A stretch of 36,305 nucleotides of DNA. It comes from Candidatus Kapaibacterium sp. Its GTDB lineage: Bacteria; Bacteroidota; Ignavibacteria; Kapaibacteriales; UBA4661. Shown in pieces: positions 33,207-36,305 of the stretch. Location: NCBI GenBank assembly GCA_025358765.1, contig JANYIG010000175.1, forward strand, positions 1 through 36,305, read 5' to 3'. Every line of letters begins with the position of its first letter. Within the stretch, counting starts at the first letter, position 1. Made by a program: the position numbers and the translations under genes. Below the pieces are notes generated by a model that was given only the letters and a program-made list of their open reading frames with translations, did no database searches and had not been told where the DNA came from.

Positions 33207-34431
33207 GTTTTACTGAAAAATATGTGACCACACCAGCCGTAAGCGCCACTACTACCGAGATTGCTGCAAAATACGCCGCTTTGTCCGATGTTGAGCCGCC
33301 AAACGTTGTGATATGGTGAAACGAGCCAGTCATAATCAGCGCCCCCAGCAATAACGAGGACACCCCATTTATTTTCTCGAAGACCTTTAGTTCACGCAAA
33401 ACTACGGCAAAAGCAACGAATAACCCAATCATACTATGCGAGACATAGCGCGTAACGCCCGACATAAATAAATCTGGTCCACCCAAAAAGGCAAATCCAT
33501 ACAGCGCCGTCATAACCAGCAATGCCAACCACACTTCACGTGGCAATCGGCGCAAAAAATCACGCAAACGTTCGCTACTGCCCGAAAGCCTTGCCCACAG
33601 CGCTCCGGCGAGTATGAAAAGCGGTAAAAGTAAGCAAATATTTATCCGCAGCATATATTCCACGAATTGTCTGAATTTAGCGGATATGGGATTTGCTGAC
33701 ATCGCCCACGTGAAAACACCAGTCAAAGCTTCGTTTTCCAAGCCATGTTCACTGAACGGTGCGGTGATTATGCCTAAGAGAATATACGGCACAACAATGA
33801 CTGCCACAAGTGCCGCCGCTTTCACAAGCCGCGCTGTCAACACCGCATTTTTCCAACCATTTCCGACGAGCATCCAGATTATCACGGCGGGAAGGAAGAT
33901 AATCGCATTTTGGCGACCAATCACAGCGACAAATCCGCCCAAAAGCACCATCGGCAATTGTACACGGAGCAAACCAAGCATCACGCCACCCAACCCCAAG
34001 ACAAATACCATATCGCCAATCATCGCCGGAACCGCGAGATAATACCGAAACGTATAGGGACTGAGGATAAACAGCGCCATACAAAGCGAGTATTGTGCAT
34101 CAGTGATATTCAGCAACGATAAAATTTTATGCGTCAGCCAGACGATCAATCCACATATAATCAGTGTTGCGACAAGAAAGACCGATTGTTCCGAAACACC
34201 AAGTATATGCGCCATTGTGCCGACTTTCCACGCAGGAACAAAACGCATTGTATGGTTGCTGGCGAGTTTTACGGAGCCATCCGGCAGCGCGGGCGCGGCT
34301 TTGGCGATTGCCATATAGCTTTTTGTGTCGTCAGCGATAAGGACGGAAATGCCTTCTTCGTAGCTCAACCAGCGATTGGTTAGAAGCAGAAGACCACAAA
34401 AAAGCAGTGTTGAGAGCAGGCGGGTGTTCAT
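33199..34431 (-). CDS. Polytopic membrane protein, GT-C-like
   Basis: This 410-residue protein has about ten hydrophobic segments. The first (about 5-20) is followed by an extracytoplasmic loop with IADDTKSYMAIAKAAPALP. The Asp pair and a later Arg/His/Tyr-containing loop (SNHTMRFVPAWKVGTMAHILG) resemble acidic-loop layouts of GT-C transferases and of uncharacterised polyisoprenyl-sugar enzymes; this is inference from topology. I do not recognise a named family. Its start overlaps the stop of the PUR/nuclease-like gene by 4 bases (ATGA), and its end overlaps the cyclase gene by 8 bases. Confidence 0.7.
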   Translation of the reverse strand: MNTRLLSTLLFCGLLLLTNRWLSYEEGISVLIADDTKSYMAIAKAAPALPDGSVKLASNHTMRFVPAWKVGTMAHILGVSEQSVFLVATLIICGLIVWLTHKILSLLNITDAQYSLCMALFILSPYTFRYYLAVPAMIGDMVFVLGLGGVMLGLLRVQLPMVLLGGFVAVIGRQNAIIFLPAVIIWMLVGNGWKNAVLTARLVKAAALVAVIVVPYILLGIITAPFSEHGLENEALTGVFTWAMSANPISAKFRQFVEYMLRINICLLLPLFILAGALWARLSGSSERLRDFLRRLPREVWLALLVMTALYGFAFLGGPDLFMSGVTRYVSHSMIGLFVAFAVVLRELKVFEKINGVSSLLLGALIMTGSFHHITTFGGSTSDKAAYFAAISVVVALTAGVVTYFSVKHE

Positions 34432-35198
34432 AAGTTACGCAGCCTCATCTCAAGGTCTTCATTATTCAAGCGTTTTAATAACCGCTCTTTATATACTACA
34501 ATCAGGTCTTCAATACTTATCTCTTTAACATTGACATCATTGACAGTTTGGAGTTTCCTCGAAGTCCCTTGTGTAATTATCCAAACTTGTTTTTGATATT
34601 GTTGAACCTCTTCCACTGTATAATCACTGACCTGAATCGTTCCCTGCCGCAGACGATTACAATAGTTTGCTATTTGTTCACGTTTACTTTGTTCTATATT
34701 CTCACGATTCAGCGTACAATCATAGAGAACAGCCGTTGTACGTAACTTAAAGAACCCATCTGCCTTGCCCGCTTGCCGCTCATTTGTGAAACTATACAAT
34801 GTTTGAATGCCTAAAAGCCGAAGCAAATGGCCGGTAAGGTGTTCAAATTCTTTCCAATCATTCGTGAATGTTAGCGTATGAAAAAAGCCCGGTGTTAAAA
34901 TGTCATACTCTACATGAGGTTGCTCGCTCGGTGTACTAATGGGTGGAACGGGTTCATTTTTGGAGGCAAGAGCCACATCAAGTAGTTTTAGGAATATCCT
35001 ACGAAACTCCGGCATCTCATCCTCGAAAAGTATCAATTTCGCTTTCTTTTCTTTGGTACCCCGAAGATATTGATCGACAACAACATATTTACTCCCATTT
35101 AAGGCTTCCTTAACTTCAAAAAAATAGTTGTGCGTACCATTGCTCAATCGGTCTTTGTGTAACGTTTTACGTTCTATCGGTATTTTTGGAGAATCCAT
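34428..35198 (-). CDS. PUR-like domain fused to a PD-(D/E)xK-like domain (unusual)
   Basis: This 256-residue protein has an N-terminal segment (about 12-80) with GTHNYFFEVKEALNGSKYVVV, then KAKLILFEDEMPEFRRIFLK. That resembles the PUR-alpha/DUF3276 single-strand nucleic-acid-binding domain of Bacteroidota (compare a typical AGKRTYFFDVKATK-x-NDYYL and HKIFLYKEDFEKF pattern, recalled). The C-terminal part (about 110-240) has a helix FEHLTGHLLRLLGI (118-131), then GKADGFF (144-150) and a strand AVLYDCTL (156-163). This order fits a PD-(D/E)xK nuclease fold with Asp147 and Asp160, but the Lys of the usual D/E-x-K is Thr162, so activity is doubtful. The following helix has Lys172 and Arg173. The start at 35198 (MDSPKI) is preferred to a TTG at 35240. 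It opens a three-gene overlapping operon. Confidence 0.6.
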   Translation of the reverse strand: MDSPKIPIERKTLHKDRLSNGTHNYFFEVKEALNGSKYVVVDQYLRGTKEKKAKLILFEDEMPEFRRIFLKLLDVALASKNEPVPPISTPSEQPHVEYDILTPGFFHTLTFTNDWKEFEHLTGHLLRLLGIQTLYSFTNERQAGKADGFFKLRTTAVLYDCTLNRENIEQSKREQIANYCNRLRQGTIQVSDYTVEEVQQYQKQVWIITQGTSRKLQTVNDVNVKEISIEDLIVVYKERLLKRLNNEDLEMRLRNL

Positions 35199-35229
35199 AA
35201 TTCTGTTGTATTGAAGAGGTTTTTGGTTT

Positions 35230-35241
35230 CTTGAATTCAAG
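35230..35241. repeat. 12-bp palindrome, copy 2
   Basis: CTTGAATTCAAG, identical to 20508-20519 and within a shared 15-base match, lies 32 bases before the ATG of the PUR/nuclease-like gene and after the stop of the antitoxin-like gene. It may be a binding site or chance; only two copies were noticed. Confidence 0.35.
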
Positions 35242-35284
35242 CCTAAAGTGCGGCGGGGTTTTTAAGGTATGGAGAAAAAAATAC

Positions 35285-35614
35285 TTACTCCACAAGACCA
35301 ATTTTCCGTAGGTGAGACCTTATACTACTGGGCTGGCGTTGCAAAAGGTCTGATAACTGCTTTGTTGTCCGCCCTTGTAAAAATTCTGAGCGAAGCACAG
35401 CTTCGTCATCATCAGTCCATTTCTGATACGCACGTGCATATCGTTCCCGTATTTTCGCCACACTATATGCTTTTGTACTTGCTTCAGCAGGCGTTGGCTT
35501 GCGTTGGCTCTGACGATTGATATAATACTCCACTAACCGTTGTGGATTGTGGTTGAATCGCGCCGAAATCCTATGTCGTGCAGCCCTTATACGCTCTAAT
35601 GTTGATTCATTCAT
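35285..35614 (-). CDS. Antitoxin-like protein with SANT/Myb-like C-terminus
   Basis: This 109-residue protein has an N-terminal part (1-35, MNESTLERIRAARHRISARF, then NHNPQRLVEYY) that resembles short antitoxins paired with PIN toxins of the YIETS type, which carry a helix binding the toxin. The C-terminal part (about 58-109, YQKWTDDDEAVLRSEFLQGR, then TTKQLSDLLQRQPSSIRSHLRKIGL) matches the SANT/Myb-like or sigma-70 region 4-like helix-turn-helix seen in many bacterial small proteins. The two are joined by a Pro/Ser-rich linker (37-48). The start at 35614 overlaps the PIN stop by 8 bases. Antitoxins with a separate C-terminal DNA-binding module are less common than N-terminal AbrB, RHH or Phd types. 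That it autoregulates the operon is inference. Confidence 0.65.
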   Translation of the reverse strand: MNESTLERIRAARHRISARFNHNPQRLVEYYINRQSQRKPTPAEASTKAYSVAKIRERYARAYQKWTDDDEAVLRSEFLQGRTTKQLSDLLQRQPSSIRSHLRKIGLVE

Positions 35615-36086
35615 AATAATCTTCCAAAAATTCAAGTGGTGTAACAATTGCTGGCACGTACAAACCAAGAACTGTATTGACACGCCGTATATGCCCAAAT
35701 TTGTTAGCGTTGGCAAGATGCTTGCAGTTCCACGTCATCAGAAAGTCACATTTATGAAATGAAGCAATTGCCAAATGCAGCGCGTCACCAAGCGGATCTG
35801 ACGGCATGATTTTGTGCTGAATATAGTAGCGGACTATCTCTGTAATTTCTTCAGTGATGTCCAACAATACTACGCTATCCATAAAATCGAGGCAATCTTG
35901 TTTCTTTGCATATTCACCGTCACTCAATTCGTCCATAACAGCTTCGCTACTCACAACCTCAAAGAGTTGCCGTTGATTTTTCCACCATTCTCTTGTCCAT
36001 GAACGACGTGCCTGAGCCGTTATATCGGTGCGTATTTCATGATAAAAACTTGGAATGCTCGTTTCTATGTACACACTTGGCTTCAT
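35607..36086 (-). CDS. PIN-domain toxin (VapC-like, YIETS type)
   Basis: This 159-residue PIN-fold protein opens VYIETSIPSFY, where the first acidic position is Glu8. Glu53 lies in AVMDELSDGEY and Asp101 in SDPLGDALHLAIASFHKCDFL, the canonical third motif. TWNCKHLAN (118-126) follows. PIN toxins are Mg-dependent RNases. It precedes and overlaps the antitoxin-like gene by 8 bases, so the pair reads toxin first, antitoxin second. The natural target is unknown. Annotations of this subgroup range from VapC toxins to uncharacterised PIN proteins. Confidence 0.85.
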   Translation of the reverse strand: MKPSVYIETSIPSFYHEIRTDITAQARRSWTREWWKNQRQLFEVVSSEAVMDELSDGEYAKKQDCLDFMDSVVLLDITEEITEIVRYYIQHKIMPSDPLGDALHLAIASFHKCDFLMTWNCKHLANANKFGHIRRVNTVLGLYVPAIVTPLEFLEDYYE

Positions 36087-36189
36087 AACAATTTGGATAA
36101 TATAGGAAACGCTCTGCCCCGAACACCAACCACTTCATAACAAACGCACAGTTCAACATTATCACAAATGCTCGAGGTACTATGCACAT

Positions 36190-36305
36190 TCACGGCTTCA
36201 AGCCTTTGGGAACACCATTCGGAAAATATTTCTGAATAGCTTCTTTGATGCGCCCGATGCGGTTTTCGGGGTTCGGATGTGTGCTGAGAAATTCCGGCTG
36301 CCGCT
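36190..36305 (-). CDS. M48-family metalloprotease, C-terminal end (partial)
   Basis: The minus strand reads 37 residues to a TGA at 36190-36192, with PEFLSTHPNPENRIGRIKEAI. This is the segment that closes many M48 peptidases (short Thr-His-Pro-x-Pro-x-x-Arg-Ile motif near the C-terminus). The HExxH zinc motif lies outside the window. The 103 bases between it and the PIN gene contain no recognisable gene. Confidence 0.75.
   Translation of the reverse strand, partial: RQPEFLSTHPNPENRIGRIKEAIQKYFPNGVPKGLKP

Overview
The window reads as chromosome of a Gram-negative bacterium of the Bacteroidota/Chlorobiota (FCB) assemblage. Direct signs are a SusC/SusD pair, a very large secreted protein with ASH-type repeats and a C-terminal type IX secretion (T9SS) sorting domain, a PUR-alpha/DUF3276-like domain, several outer-membrane beta-barrel proteins, and leader motifs resembling the Bacteroidota -7 box TAnnTTTG. 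An unclassified Kapabacteria- or Ignavibacteria-like lineage would fit, but that is inference. I saw no tRNA, rRNA, CRISPR array, phage or plasmid replication gene.

Layout. 1-78 is the tail of an unidentified gene. 317-1700 is a decayed DDE transposase of the IS701-like kind, broken by two frameshifts. 1728-1855 holds two back-to-back hairpin terminators. 1881-6417 is a susC-susD operon (minus strand). 6770-8569 is rpoN (sigma-54), divergent from a dihydroorotate dehydrogenase-family gene (8764-9885). 9959-14526 (minus) holds an S9 glutamyl-peptidase-like protease, lptB and an HtrA/Deg protease; a small direct and inverted repeat cluster between htrA and lptB runs into the lptB start codon. 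14720-16425 (plus) is a ybdL-type methionine aminotransferase overlapping a DUF6702 gene. Then come a DMT permease (minus), a DUF1207-like envelope protein, a site-2 protease overlapping tail-to-tail with cdsA, a membrane-anchored metallophosphoesterase, and an RsbW-like anti-sigma kinase.

22.6-36.3 kb is almost entirely minus strand. It holds an unknown outer-membrane beta-barrel protein, an MGMT / giant T9SS cargo / unknown 222-aa operon, a lone MoxR ATPase, a GT2 glycosyltransferase followed closely by a HepT/MntA (HEPN-MNT) toxin-antitoxin pair, a three-gene overlapping operon (PUR-like plus nuclease-like fusion, polytopic membrane protein, metal-dependent cyclase family protein), a PIN toxin overlapping an antitoxin-like protein with a SANT/Myb-like C-terminus, and the end of an M48 metalloprotease.

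Most of the window is envelope biogenesis and housekeeping: LPS transport, periplasmic and membrane proteolysis, phospholipid synthesis and nutrient uptake. The accessory character rises after about 30.4 kb, where two toxin-antitoxin modules flank a glycosyltransferase and the PUR/nuclease-like operon. That operon is the best candidate here for something not already described.
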